64,000 nucleotides of DNA from Tenrec ecaudatus (GCF_050624435.1 NC_134541.1:9066983-9130982); one strand, 5' to 3'. Shown: positions 50,510-63,112, counted from the stretch's first letter. Notes: a model not told the origin generated them from the letters alone. Translations and numbers: made by a program.

Positions 50510-52062
50510 TCAGGGAAGCACAGAGGCAGAACACTGGGACTCAAAGCCCAGCCGGACTCCAGAGTCCTAGTTCCTTCCCCTCTGCTCCGTAGGGCTTGGC
50601 GAATCGACCCGTGGATCCGTGCAGTCAATCCATCAGCAGGTCGAATGACATTGGTCGAAAGCCACAGCTCCATTTATGATTGAGCCGAATTTATTGAGCC
50701 TTCTCTAATCTGGACCGGACACTGACCCAAAGGACGTATCGCATCTTGCCCCTCCTGTATTGTTCTCTCAACAGAACCTCGTAAATACTGGGGGCGCTCT
50801 CCGCCGCAGTAATGCTTCCAGAGCGTGGCTGTGCTCGGGTGCAGGATCCATCAGATTTTCAGAGCGGAGGCTGTTCCTGCCCCGTTTCTTGTGCTCCCCT
50901 GAGAAGGATTCTTTCTGTGCTTGTTGGAAGGTGGGGTGGTGGTGGAAATGATTCATTGCAGCCAGCCACTGGGTCGTAGCAGAAGCAGGAAGACAGTAAC
51001 AATGAGCATGCCCGTGGTCTCCTAGAGGACACGGGGCTGGTTCAGAGGGAATCGCAGAGACATCAGAATCAAGTCAATAATAGTTTGCCATTTGGGTCAT
51101 CCTGTGATTCTTGAGGTGAGGTCCATCCTTTTAATAAAAGTGTGTATTGCTTAATGCTTCCGGTAGGAAAATGTGCTGAGTCTCATTCTGGGTAAGCACG
51201 GAATCAATTTGCAAGGTTCACTAGTCAACGGCCTGGTCAACAGTCCACATTAAGGTTTTTAAAGTGTGCAAGTGGCCAGAGGGCTTAAAATAGTTCATCT
51301 AACAACTAACCCTGAATGGACTTAGGATAAGCTTATCTAGCAAGTTTCTCGTGGGGACCAGAATAATAGCAACCCCTCCCTGCCGCTCCCCCCACCCCAA
51401 CCAAAAGAAAATCAGAAAACAACTTCATTTGAGAAAGGGCCATTTCCACTGTATCAGTTAATGTCAAACTTCTTAGGTAATGAGCGATGGCAGGATTGGT
51501 TCCTGGTGAGGCCCCTCAGATGGGACCATATGCTATCCCCAAATTTCTAAATGACTTTGATCAGGAGATCTTGGAAACTCTCAAAGTTACACTGTTCTTG
51601 TGAAAGAAACGGGCTATAGGACCTCTTTTCCTGTTTTCAAGAAAGCTTTGCTAACCTAGAGGGGATTCATATTGAAAAGGTAATTGTAAAATTCACCCAT
51701 CACACTACATAGATATGGGCAGATCAGCTACATAGTTTATTAAAAAGAAGAATTTCAAAATGGAAGCAAGCCACACATTGGTCTCAATGTGAGACCTGTT
51801 ACACTGGGTCTGTCACATACCCAGGAAGCCGGCTTTGCCTGCAGAATGAGGCTGTTTGATCACAAATTTTTAAAAATATCTATTGGTGTATGTAAATATT
51901 CTTGTATCAGATTAATTCATTTACATGTATGATATAGCTCATTTAGATTTATAAATTTATTAGTATTAGTATCATTTTACACTGTATTCTCTTATGATTT
52001 AAAAAATCTAATAATTATATAGGCATATATTTTATACTTGTATATTTGTACACTTTTTCTGT
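50510..52062. other. Intergenic, no gene recognised
   Basis: Increasingly AT-rich from 51.8 kb; no gene or named repeat. Confidence 0.35.
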
Positions 52063-52063
52063 A

Positions 52064-53990
52064 CTTTTTTAAAAATCACTATATTGGGTCTCGTACAACT
52101 CATCACAATCCACACACACATCCATGGTGTCAAGCACATTAGTACATTTGTTGCCATCATCATTCTCAAAACATTTACTTTCTATTTGAGCCCTTGGTAT
52201 CAGTTCCTCATTTTTCCCCTCCCTCCTTGGTCCCCCTCCCACGCAAATCCTTGATAATGTATAAATTATTGTTATTTTGTCATGTCTTACACTGTCTGAC
52301 CTCTGACTTCACCCACTTTTCTGTTGTCTTTCCCCCGGGAGGGGGTTGTATGAAGATCTTTGTGATCGGTTCCCACTTTCTACCCCACCTTATCCTTACC
52401 CTCCTGGTATAACTACCCTCATTGTTGGTCCTGAGGGGTGTATATGTCCTGGATTCCCTGTCTTTCCAGTTCCTAACTGTACAAGTGTACATCCTCTGGT
52501 CTAGCCAGATTTGTAAGGTAGAATTGAGATCATGATAGTGGCCGGGAGGAAGCATTTAAGAACTAGAGGAAAGTTGTATGTTTCATCGTGCTGCATTGCA
52601 CCCTGACTGGCTCCTATCCTTCCTGCGACCCTTCTGTAAGGGGATGTCCAGTTGCCTACAGATGGGCTTTGGGTCCCCACTCTGCACTCCCCATTATCCA
52701 CAATATGGTTTTTTGTTCTTTGATGCCCGATACCTAATCCCATCGACACCTCATGATCACACAAGCCAGTGTGCTTCTTCCATTTGGTCTTTGTTGCTTC
52801 TCAGCTAGATGGCTGCTTGTTTATCTTCAAGCCTTTAAGACCCCAGATGCTGTATCTATTGATAGCTGGGCACCATCAGCTTTCTTGACCATATTTACTT
52901 ATGTACCCACTTTGTCTTCAGCGATTGTGTTGGGAAGGTGAGCATCATGGAATCCCAGTTTAATAGAACAAAGTGTTTTTGCATAGAGGGAGTACTTGAG
53001 TAGAGGCCCAATGTTCAGCTGCTACCTTAATCCTAAACCTATAAATATATGCACATAGATCTATCTCCCCATCCTCATATATAAATATTTGCATATGTGC
53101 ATGCCTGTATTTAGACCTCTATAAATGCCCTTTTTCTCCGAGTTCTTTCTTCTATTTCCTTTTACTTTCCTCCTGTCCCACTATCATGCTCAGCCTTCAT
53201 TTGGATTTCAGTAATTCCTCTCGATTACATTGCTCTTGATCAAGTCCTACCAGGCCTCCTACACCCTCCTTGCCATCGATTTTGGGTCACATATTGTTCC
53301 CTTGTCTGTGGGTTTGTTAACACCCACTTCCTTTCCCCCACCTCCCCCTCTCCCATGTCCCCCCAGAACCATTGGTCCCATTGTTTACTCCTCCAGCTTG
53401 TTTATCCGGCCTATCTTATCTAGATAGACCTCCAGAGATGATAATATGCACATAAAAAAACAAGACAAAGCAAAACAACAAAACAACAACAAAAAAACAA
53501 TGAGGAAAAAAAGAGAATAGCCTGTAACTAGTTCAAGGTCTGTTTGTTGATTTTTAGGCATATTTTCCGGTCGAAGGTGATGGGGTGCCATGCTCTGGCC
53601 CCAAAGTCTATTTTTGGTATTCCCTGGGGACTTCCTTGCTCTGTTCCCATTGCTGTTCTGTTGCACGCCCTTAGTGTTTTGCCTCGATGTGGTGGAGTCA
53701 GATCAGGTGCAATTCCCACCCTGTGTCTCTAGTGTTGCTTCCTGTAGGACTAGGGGTCAGTGAGGGATGTCGTGTCTCACAGTGGGGCCGGCCCTATGGT
53801 TCTCTCTGTGCATTGGCTTCTCTGAGCAGGGATATCGTCCTCAAGGCTTGGTGGGCCAGGATGTGCTCCACTTTCTCTCCCTCTTCATTTGCTCCTGTGT
53901 CCTCTGATCAGACATGTCCCTTTCCCTGAGCTGTAGCTTCAGTGCTATCCTGTGAAGTAAATTCTTCTAGGGGAAGGAAGAGCTGTCCAC
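52064..53990 (-). mobile_element. L1 3' UTR, antisense, longest copy of the family
   Basis: Begins TTTTTTAAAAATCACTATAT, the reverse of the tail, and runs through GGTCTAGCCAGATTTGTAAG, GATAGCTGGGCACCATCAGC, GCGATTGTGTTGGGAAGGTG, CCACTATCATGCTCAGCCTT and an A-rich zone (53453-53510) to GTGGGGCCGGCCCTATGGTT. No open ORF2 follows on the right, so it appears 5'-truncated within the 3' UTR. Confidence 0.8.
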
Positions 53991-54489
53991 GTAGCTGGGA
54001 TTGGGGCTGACCCCTCAGACATCTCTACTGGTTCCCTGCTTCCCGCTTAGAGCACCTGGTTAAAGTCTGGTCCCTCTTTCCCTGCAAGTCTGGTCCGTCT
54101 TTCCCTGTGTCTCAGCACCTTTTCAAAGGCCATTTTTGTCTTTTCAATAACAGATTGTTGGTTTTTTGTTTCTCTATTCATTAACATGTGCTTCCATGTT
54201 ATTTCTATCATTTTATTTACTCTTATTCTTTCCATCCTTTTATTCATATTCTTTTTCCCCTCCCACTTGTACAACCTTGAAAATTAAAATTTGGAATATC
54301 ACCATTCAAAAGTCACAAGTGTAATAACCATAATCTTAGTTCTAGACATTTTGGTATAAATAGGTGGAAGTAGGAAGAATAAATGAAAGATGACAAATCA
54401 ACAACCAAGATGTCATCTCAGACATGGCTTTTCATCTCAAACGGTCCCCAAATAAGGTTCCCTCAGTCTCATCCCAGCAAGTGCTAACC

Positions 54490-54640
54490 CTGTCCAGAAC
54501 CACACATGCTGCCATTGAGTCAGTCTGGTTGATAATGACTCTGTAGAACAGGGTAGAACTGCCCCACTGGGTTTCCAAGACTGCAAATCTTGGCTGGAGC
54601 AGAAAGTCTTCGCTTGCTCCCAGGGAGCAGCTGTACTTCA
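54490..54640 (-). repeat. AfroSINE, antisense
   Basis: GCCATTGAGTCAGTCTGGTT through CAGGGTAGAACTGCCCCACT to CCCAGGGAGCAGCTG. Confidence 0.85.
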
Positions 54641-54689
54641 CTCAAGACAATTTTGCTGATTCTTCTAGCCGTCTGTAGCACGTTTAATA

Positions 54690-55560
54690 GCTTTTTACCT
54701 ACACCATCGTTCAATAACATCCACCTTTCCTTCTGTTTTCTTGTTCATTGCCCAGCTTCCCCATGTGTGGGATGCAATTGAAAACATCATGGTGTTACTC
54801 AAGTGAACCTTAGTCATCAAATGATACCTTGGCTCTTAAAAGATCATTTACAACATGTCACCAATGCACTATATCCTTGGATTTCCTGGCTGTTCTTTCC
54901 GTAGGGGTTGATTGCAGATCCAAGTAAAATGAAACCTTTGGCAACTTCGATCATTTCTTTGCTGATCATGATGTTGTTATTTTCCCAGTGGTGAAGATTT
55001 CTGTTTTCTTTATGTTGAGGTGTAATTCATGTTGAAGGTTGTAGAACTCGATCTTCATCAGTAAGTGTTTCAAAGGTTTTCCACTTTCAGGAAGCAAGGT
55101 TGTGTCATCTGCATATCACAAGTTGTTAATGAGTCTTCCTCCACCCCGATGCTTTCTTCCTCTTTTGGCAGTCCAGATTCTATGATTATTTGCCCTGCAT
55201 ATAGATTGAGTAAATGTGGCAAAAGGATACAACCCTGACTCACACCCTCCCTGATTTTAAACCAAACGGCATCACCTTTTTTTCTGTACAAGTGATGTCT
55301 GAGTGCAATAGAGTGTTCTGGAAGTTTTATTCCTTGCAGTGTCACCCATAATCTGTCATGATCCACACATCTGGGTGTCCTAGCATAGTCACGAAAACAG
55401 CTGAATATATTTCTGCTATTCTCTGCTTTCAGATAAGATCCACCTGATATTAGCAATAATATGCCTTATTTCATATCCCTTCCTAAATTCCAATGGAATT
55501 CCTGGCAGGTCCCTGTCAACTATTTTTGGATTATCTTATCTTCAGAAGGTTAGGAGGTAA
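54690..55560 (-). mobile_element. RTE/BovB-like LINE, reverse-transcriptase fragment, antisense, broken
   Basis: On the minus strand 55456-55070 reads with motifs DHDRLWVTLQGIKLPEH, WFKIREGVSQGCILLPHLLN and LYAG, the RTE-clade reverse transcriptase. The YADD-type catalytic box is destroyed: the frame there reads CDMQMTQ. Sequence to the left continues the same element toward its 3' end (GGTTGATTGCAGATCCAAGT). Confidence 0.88.
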
Positions 55561-55930
55561 GGAGTTCAAATGTAGGGGCCTAGCTCCAGGGGAAGGCGTT
55601 CAATCTTTCTGGTTAGTACTCCGGGATTGAGTTGGTATTCAGCTCTTGAACATCAGGAGCTGTGGTCCCACCCATTTGAGACCCAGATGGACCTGTTTCT
55701 TGTGCCCCTTCCCAGGGTTCTGCTGATCTCTGAGCTGCTCAATGGATGGTCCTTTCCATTTTTCTTGGAGGACAACTGACAATTTTTTTTTACCTGTTCC
55801 TTATTTGTACAATTACAAGAGATAGACAGCATCTTTCCTTTCAGTTATTTTTTTGGGTCCATCCTTCTAAGCTGATGGGCTTTCTGCTGCAGTAGTTGGT
55901 TAGCTCCATCGCCACAAGCTGAATCTTTTT
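55543..55930. repeat. Unclassified repeat
   Basis: Shares GGTTAGGAGG and CTAGCTCCAGGGGAAGGC with 31290-31355 (there CAGCTCCAGGGGAAGGC); the remainder is unnamed. Confidence 0.35.
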
Positions 55931-55947
55931 CAACAAAAGAGTGGTGT

Positions 55948-56460
55948 GTTAGTCTGGGTTGACTAGAGAAACAAATTCATAGACATTCATATGTGTATAG
56001 AATGAGCTTTATATAAAGAGTACTTGTATATTACGAAAACAACTCAGCCCAGTCCAGATCATGTCCGTATGTCTGATATTGGCCATATGTCTGATACCAG
56101 TCTATAAATTCCTTTTAAGATTCACTCAACACAAGCCATGATGTCGAATGCAGGAAGATCACAGGCCAGTGGGTGGAGAGTCTGTGGATCCAGTAGTGAT
56201 AGAAGCATCTTAGTGCTGGCATGAGTCTCCATGTGGATCCTCCAGCTCCAGGGCTCCGGCTCCAACAGCATAGCTCCATGTGTCTTGTCAGCAGGAAGAC
56301 TAAGCAGAGAGAGTGTGTATCTGGCCTTCAGTGAACTATTTATTTCTGTTGCACCTCCAAATGTGGTCAAGCTGCGACCAGACTGACAGGCTAGACTCCA
56401 CCCCTTCACAAGTTGACAGGAGTCTATGTAACTGCCACAGTGGACAGCTACATTCTTCAT
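55948..56460 (+). repeat. ~500-bp dispersed repeat, copy 2
   Basis: Left end GTGTGTTAGTCTGGGTTGAC, then TAGAGAAACAAATTCATAGA and GAAGATCACAGGCCAGTGGG, as in copy 1. Confidence 0.75.
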
Positions 56461-56990
56461 GAACATTCTAGGACATGCATTCTTATATTCTAGGACAGGA
56501 AACTAGTTTGGACAACAGAATGTTCCAAACCTCCAAGATCTGCTGTCATGTTCAAGCTCAATTCTTTCCTATCACATTTTAGTATAAGAGGCAAGAAGAA
56601 AACCACACAGCCCATTTAGGAGCTTGCTTAGGAGTCACATCAGCCATATATCCAAGCCCATCACTGATAAGTTCTACCTTCTACCAAATATATAAACACA
56701 ATTCAGAGAAGTTCTCTCCATGTCATAAAACACATGCCCTTTCCTCCACTGTCCAATCACACACTCATCGTGTTCTTTTGAAATTTTCCCAGAAGCCCCT
56801 TTAGCATCCGCATTTCTAGCAACATCTGCTTCTGGTGCCATGATGGATTCTTTAAGATGACGGTGGAGACTTTCTCTACAGCTCTCCCCATTTCCTCCTA
56901 CGGCTTCCCCGGAATCATCTCTGGCATCTTTCATTCGAACAACAACCTCTTCAAGGTAATGTAGACTTTCACAATTCCGAAAGCACAAAC
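56460..56990 (-). pseudogene. Unrecognised coding-like relic on the minus strand
   Basis: A 104-codon open frame (56988-56674) contains segments such as MKDARDDSGEAVGGNGES, IMAPEADVARNADAKGAS and FYDMERTSLNCVYIFGRR. A single +1 shift at its end continues another 30 or so codons (GLGYMADVTPKQAPKWAV). The composition looks protein-like and not like a SINE shadow, but I cannot name the family. It could be a processed pseudogene or part of a retroelement. Confidence 0.35.
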
Positions 56991-56992
56991 TC

Positions 56993-57078
56993 GCTTGTCA
57001 TTCTGACTCATGGGAATCCTATAGGACAGGGCAGAACTGCCCCCATGGGTCTATGAAACTGATGGGTCTTAAAAGAGC
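56993..57078 (-). repeat. AfroSINE fragment, antisense
   Basis: CATTCTGACTCATGGGAATC and GGACAGGGCAGAACTGCCCC. Confidence 0.8.
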
Positions 57079-57212
57079 TCCATGCTCCAGGCAGGTGGTC
57101 TTTCCTAACTGTGTAGTTGTTGGGTTTTAAGAAGACTTCAGGGGAAAGGTTCCGTTTGGAGTGTAAAGATGATCTCCAGGCAATAGTTTCAGGGGTTGAA
57201 GGGCTGGGTCAG

Positions 57213-57398
57213 AAGAATCCCTAGTGGCACAGTGATGAAGCGCTCAATTGCTAATCAAGAGGTCAATGGTTCCAACCCATCCACTGCCTTCAGGAGAAAG
57301 ATGAGTCAGTCAGCCTCCTCCTGTACAGAGTAAAGCCTTGGGGATGCTATGGAGCACTTCTACTTTGTCCTTCAGGGTCACTGTTGGAAACAACTTGC
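57213..57398 (+). repeat. AfroSINE
   Basis: AATCCCTAGTGGCACAGTGA through CAGGAGAAAGATGAGTCAGT to TTGTCCTTCAGGGTCACTGT. Confidence 0.85.
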
Positions 57399-57647
57399 CC
57401 CCCATGGGGCTTTGGGGTTGGGTTTGGTTTAGGGGTGGATCGCTCTGTTTTGAAGGATATCAAGGTAAAGTATTGAGCAGCCTCCCTGACCTCTACCCAA
57501 CTAGACACCACCAAGAGCCTCTCCTGATTGTGACAACCACCAACGCCTCCAGACATCCCCAAATGTCCCTTGAAGGGTGCAGTTGCTCTCCCGCCCTAGC
57601 TCCCGTTCCCCAACCCCCCTCCCCAACCCCCAACCCACCCCACACAC

Positions 57648-58165
57648 ACTGTGTGAGTCTGGGTCCTTTAGAGAAGCAAATCCACAGGAACTCATGTATA
57701 AGAGAGAGTTTTATATAAAGGTTAACTGTGCAGCAAGAAAACATCCCAACCCAGTGCCGCCCAAGCCCATAAGTCCAACATTAACCCATATGTTCAACAC
57801 CAATCCACAAAGTCCTCCTCCATCTCACAAAGCAGATGCAATGATGCCCACTGCAGAAGGAAAGCCGAGTCAGGGAATGTGTAAGCATCTCAGTGCTGGC
57901 AGGGGTCTCCACACGGCTGCTCCAGCCCCCAGGGCTGCATTGGGGTAGGTCCACGTGGCTTCTCCTTGGGGATGTCTTGCAGGAAGCGAGCCTTGCCAGC
58001 TGAAGCTCGGAACTGCTAAAGCAGCTGCACCTTGGTCCGACCATCAGAAAGCAAGAGACCCGAGAACTAGAAAGGCGAGGCTCACCAAGCCATTTATCCC
58101 TCCGCCCTTCAATTAACCCCACATGTGTTTATCAGCCAGGTTGGCACAATAGACTAACTCACACA
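57648..58165 (+). repeat. ~500-bp dispersed repeat, copy 3
   Basis: Left end TGTGTGAGTCTGGGTCCTTT; right end GCCAGGTTGGCACAATAGAC-TAACTCACAC. Nearly all of it aligns in reverse with copy 4, including ATTAACCCCACATGTGTTTA. Confidence 0.8.
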
Positions 58166-58960
58166 CCTATAGAGCACTCTCTTACTGAGAAGCTCTCCCT
58201 GTTGGGGCATGATTAAAGCCCACCACATTTTCAGCGTTGGACGCAAGTTCTTTGCACTGCGATGAGAATGTAAACCAGTGCACACAGTCATGCCGTGAGT
58301 GTGCGCTGGCCTCCTGGCGGTGGCTGTGTGCCAGCGGGTGGATTCCTCCTCCTGGTGACCTCACTGTCTCCCTCCAGCCTTACCTGTCCACCTTCGCCGC
58401 TGCCTACCGCGCTGGCACTCCTGAACTTTCCAAGGTATGTGGACTGCGTTGTTAACTGTCGGAGAGGGATTAGCAATGGATCAAGGCCCTGACTTGCCAG
58501 ACCAGATTAGGTTGAATGAATTATGACCCACAGGAGCAGTTGCATTCATTACAACAAAGGATGCAAACAATTGACAGAATGCATTCCATGTGCCTAATGT
58601 AGATGGAATTTCCAGCGAAGCTGAGAGAATGGATAACTTCCCGTGCCAGCGTTGACATTGCTCTGGGGATCTGTTCATTACTATGGGATTTACCTTACAA
58701 CCCGCTCACGGGAGCCCTATATCAGCACTCAGAAATCCAGTTGAGAAAATTGATGATTATGTTATTGCTCATGCCACTTTGTGTGGGAATTCAGTTCTAA
58801 ATGATGGCTTTGGGAAATACCTTTTTGTTTGTTTTTTAAACAAGTTAGTGCATTTCTCCACCGATCCTAGGTAGTTTATGATTACCTAGGTGTTATGAAG
58901 TGTTATGAAGGGGAAAAATAAAATTTTTAAATGGGGTTTATTTTCCTGCTTTCCATTAAC
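58166..58960. other. Intergenic, nothing recognised
   Basis: No gene or named repeat. Confidence 0.35.
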
Positions 58961-58963
58961 CCT

Positions 58964-59168
58964 AGGAACTCTGGTGGCCTACTGGGTTAAGCATTGAACT
59001 GCTAGCGACAAGGTCAATCATTCGACTCCACCAGCCATTTTCAGGAGAAAGACTAGGCTCTCTACGACTGTAAAACTTTAAAGTCTCACAAACCCAGAGG
59101 TTTCTACTTTGACCCCTACAATCACTATGAATCAGAACTTCCTTGATGGCAATGAGCTTGATTTGGGA
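58964..59168 (+). repeat. AfroSINE
   Basis: AGGAACTCTGGTGGCCTACT through CACCAGCCATTTTCAGGAGA to CTTGATGGCAATGAGCTTGA. Confidence 0.88.
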
Positions 59169-59439
59169 ATCACTAATGTTACTCATTTGACTACATACAT
59201 AGAAACCCTTCAAACTCCTAGTAACTTCTGGCCCCTTGTAGAAAATTATGGCATTAAACAGGGTAACAAGAACCACATGCTCAGGCTAGATGCTGGCTTA
59301 CATCAGGAGCACCATGGGGCTAGGACTCAGGCAGAATTGTCTTACCTACCTGGTCAGAAGTTAGTTCAGGCCAGGCACATGGTAGATGCTCAAAAACTCA
59401 ACTTTATGAATGAGCGACCCTTCAGAATCCATTAGTTCC

Positions 59440-59900
59440 ATTTCCTAGAAGACGCTTAAGAAATGCAATTTGGGGATGATTTGAAATCCTGCTTCTGGCC
59501 CTCCAGCAGGTTCCAGGTCGTCTTTTAACACCTTGGGATATAAATACCGCAGCCATCAGCTCATCCTCTGACTTTGTTGAGTTGGTTGCATGGTTCACCT
59601 TTGGGATGAACTGAGATGCTCCTACTGAACTGGTCCCACGCTTGGCTGACTACTCACCGGAGGATGCATGGTGTGCCTGCCAATTTCTACCAAACCCAAG
59701 GGGAATTTTTCATGACAGGCCTGGGCATCGGGCATCCTGAAGCTGCAATACCCAGACTCATGGAGACCACCAAGTTCACAGCCCCTCTAGTCTGCACGGA
59801 TTCTAGGTTTGGCCTCCCAGCAGTGTTAGCCTATAACCACACTCTAAGAAACAGGCCAAGGAGTAGCTGTGTTGAATCGTAAATAGTAACGGGATCGCAG
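59440..59900. other. Intergenic, possible unnamed repeat
   Basis: GATATAAATACCGCAGCC and following text have no match I recognise. An 88-codon frame at 59616-59882 has no domain. Confidence 0.3.
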
Positions 59901-59999
59901 CCAAGGCAATGCCTTGTAACATACGTTGAGAATCTGTGAGTCAGCCATCGGGACTATGTTTGTTGGGAGCTTGATCTCATGTTAATCTTCTAATCAATC

Positions 60000-60115
60000 T
60001 GGGGGCTGGGAGTGAGGATTAGCCCTGTTTTGCCATTCGGGAAACTAATGCTTAAAGAAGTTTAAGAATGTGCCCTTGGTCACAGAGCCAGGGCTGGTCT
60101 TTGGACCCAGTTCAT
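60000..60115 (-). repeat. MIR, antisense
   Basis: GGGAAACTAATGCTTAAAGA and GTGCCCTTGGTCACAGAGCC. Confidence 0.6.
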
Positions 60116-60214
60116 ATATGAGACCAGAACCTGCATTCACGGTCACTGAGACTTACATCCCCAAGGAATGATGTGAAAACAAACAAACAAACACATTCAT
60201 TGATACATCAATAA

Positions 60215-60327
60215 AACCAAGGGTTCAAGCAGAAAGAAAATGTTTTGAAAATGGTGATGGCAACCTATGTACAAATGCATTTGATACAAGCCCCCAATAA
60301 AATGATTTAGTAAGAAAAAAAATACAT
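60215..60327 (+). mobile_element. L1 3' end, sense, internally deleted
   Basis: GGTGATGGCAACCTATGTAC then CCCCCAATAAAATGATTTAG and an A-rich tail: the sense version of the 3' terminus seen at 50187 and 8820, lacking the segment between. Confidence 0.75.
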
Positions 60328-60356
60328 CAATACAGAGAGCAGACACCAGGTCCCTT

Positions 60357-60565
60357 AGAGGAGTTCTGGTGATGCAGTGGTTAAGTGCTCAGTGTCTATC
60401 CGAAAGGTCAGCAGTTCAAGTCCATCAACCTCCCCATGTGAGAAAGATGTGCAGACTGCTTCTGTAAAGGTTACAGTCAAGGAAACCACATGAGGCAGGC
60501 CTACGCTATCCTGTAGGGTCTCTGTGGGTCACATTGACTCACTGGCACATAGCAACAACTGCAGC
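60357..60565 (+). repeat. AfroSINE
   Basis: AGGAGTTCTGGTGATGCAGT through GTGCAGACTGCTTCTGTAAA to CACTGGCACATAGCAACAAC. Confidence 0.88.
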
Positions 60566-60993
60566 AGGTTAGTTTGAGCTCATGTCCAAAGGGAACTGGA
60601 TGACAAGCTGCCTCAACTTATCAGCACACCCTCCCCTTGCGCAAGCCCGCAGAGGAGATCAGAACTCAATTTCCACGGAACTGTATAGTGCCAGTCAGCA
60701 CAGGCTGAGTTACTGGATAAAGCAAGGACAGTCTGTACAAACTGCAGTGTTTCACGCAGGGGCACCCCTAGTTCAACCCCAAGTGGATGGGAGGGGTGCC
60801 ACCAGCTCACAGTGAGCTCACACCAGCCCACCTGAGGTAGACTTGGGTCTCTGGAGTTGGATGCTCATGGTCCCTAGTTTTCTCCGACTCTGCAGAGAAC
60901 CCCCTGAAAGCATTGCTACCCAAGGTCTAGACTGCCTACAAGTTCTTTGTGACTCCCATGTTATATAAATGTCTTGTTTGTTTAGTAAGGCAA

Positions 60994-61074
60994 GGGGGCT
61001 TCGAAAAGTTCATGGGAAAATGGAATTAAATGATAACGAAATTTGTCCACAAATTAGGTTTATGCTGAAGGTTT
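60994..61074. mobile_element. Short MITE-like element, copy 3
   Basis: GGGGGCTTCGAAAAGTTCAT followed by GGGAAAATGGAATTAAATGA; the right end is decayed. Confidence 0.5.
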
Positions 61075-61630
61075 ACACAGGAGTTGAGGTTCTCATTCAA
61101 CAACTCCTCCACAGGTTGTTCAAAGACATCGGTAGTCTTCATGGTGCAGGAGCCTTCTTGATGCTGATCATCCCATTCCACTCATCTAGTTTCCCAGCCC
61201 TCTTCCATCCTCCTTTTTATTTTAAAGTTATTGGTGACCATTTAGTGTCACATAAGTTATTTTAAAAATATAGTTTTAAGGAGCACATACGTAAGGGTCC
61301 TATTCAGTATTTTGTGAGCTAATCTATCCTTTAGTTACAAGGAAACTTCAAGGGTGAGTTGCAGTTCAAGGTTTGAAGAGCCCTCTAGTCCCAGCTGGTC
61401 CCTTTGCTCTGGTTGATTGGTTCAGTGGGTGGGTGGTTGATTCGTTGGTTGACTGATTTCAGAATTTGCGGTTCTGTTCTTCTAGATTTTTCTATCAGGG
61501 TTTATTGATTGTGGTCCTGATTAGAACAGTAGTTAGTTATATTATGTTTTGTAAATAATTGTAGTGTCTACAGAGACCATTGTTTATAGCACAATACACA
61601 ATAGCATAATAATTATGGCCATTCGTTTAA
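61075..61630. other. Intergenic, nothing recognised
   Basis: No gene seen. Confidence 0.35.
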
Positions 61631-61631
61631 A

Positions 61632-62153
61632 TACTGAGGTAGTTAAGGTTTATTGTGCCAACCTGGCCGATAGACACATGTGGGGTTAATTGAAGGGCAG
61701 AGAGAGAAATGGCTCGGTGAGCCTCGCCTTTCTAGTTCTCGGGTCTCTTGCTTTCTGATGATCAGACCAGGGTGCAGCTGCCTTAGCAGTTCCCTGCTTC
61801 AGCTGGCAATGCTCACTTACTGCAAGACATCCCTGAGGAGAAGCCACGTGGACCTATCCCGATGTAGCCCTGGGTGCTGGAGCAGCCGTGTGGAGATGCC
61901 TGTCAGCACTGAGATGCTTACATGCTCACTGATTTGGTTTACTTCCTGCGGTCGGCATCATAGTGTGTGTTTTGTGAGATGGAGGAGGACTTTGTTGCTC
62001 GGTGTTGGACATACGGGCTAATGTTGGACTTATGGGCTTGGGCAGCACTGGGTTGGGATGCTTTCTTAATGTATACTTACCCTTTATATAAAACTCTCTT
62101 ATACATATGAGTTTCAGTGGATTTGTTTCTCTAATGTACCCAGACTAACACGA
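61632..62153 (-). repeat. ~500-bp dispersed repeat, copy 4
   Basis: Reverse of copy 3: TTATTGTGCCAACCTGGCCG at left and GTACCCAGACTAACACG at right. Confidence 0.8.
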
Positions 62154-63110
62154 ATACACATCTGAACACACGTTCAACTCCATATATTCACTTTTATTTG
62201 TGTGTTTGTTTGTTTGTTTTGCCATTGAAGCCCGACTTTCCTTACTCTGTTTTTTTTTCCTTTCCTTGTTCCCACGCACCTCACCTCCCTCTTCGCTGCT
62301 ATGAATATAGAGTGCACCCACTCTATCTTAATATTTTCCTAAATCAGAGGTTTGAAATTACCAGCTGAATTTCCCTGCACTCATGTTTATTTCGGTCTTC
62401 ACGGTGTTTGATTTATTTTCACTGGGATCATTAGAGAAATCCAGGTTTTATGTTTTTCTTTTAAAAATGAGAAGACTGGTGACCTTGCATCTGGAGCAAA
62501 GACTTGCCCCTCAGTAAGGGTTCCCTTTCAAGGCCGCCCAGGCCCCTCCCCTCTCAACATCTGTCATCGTTGCTCCTTGTTGTTGCTATTGGTGCTTCTC
62601 TCAATTAGGTTACTTGATCTCATCTGTGGACATTTGATTTTTAGAATACTGGGCTTAATATAGCCTCATTCAGAAGTATATTTTTAAAACAAAGTTCCAA
62701 CTATTGAAAAAAAAAAGGGAGACAGTGGGGAGCTGTGAAGAAGTCAAAACTCAAGAGAGGAAACATTGGAATAATGTTTCATCTTCTTACTGTAAATTTA
62801 TTAGAGAAATTTTAACCCATAGTAACTCATAAATGACATTACAAAATTAAATTATTTTCTGCCCTGGACATGAATAGGTTTTAGATTTTCCCTTTTACGT
62901 TTCCTGTTTGGAAATTCAATAATCTTAGAAACTCTAACTGAAACAATTCTGTACTATATTTATCTAGTTGTTCCTCTTAGGATACTCACCTTAAAATGTT
63001 AGCTGCATTCTTAATCTTGAAATGCAAATGATGTGCTTGTGATTGTGGTGTTTATACTAATTTTATAATCATTTTAAGGATTACGTTGAATGTTTTTCTT
63101 CCAAAATCTT
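62154..63110. other. AT-rich intergenic, nothing recognised
   Basis: Has a (GTTT)n run near 62205; no gene. Confidence 0.35.
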
Positions 63111-63112
63111 TT

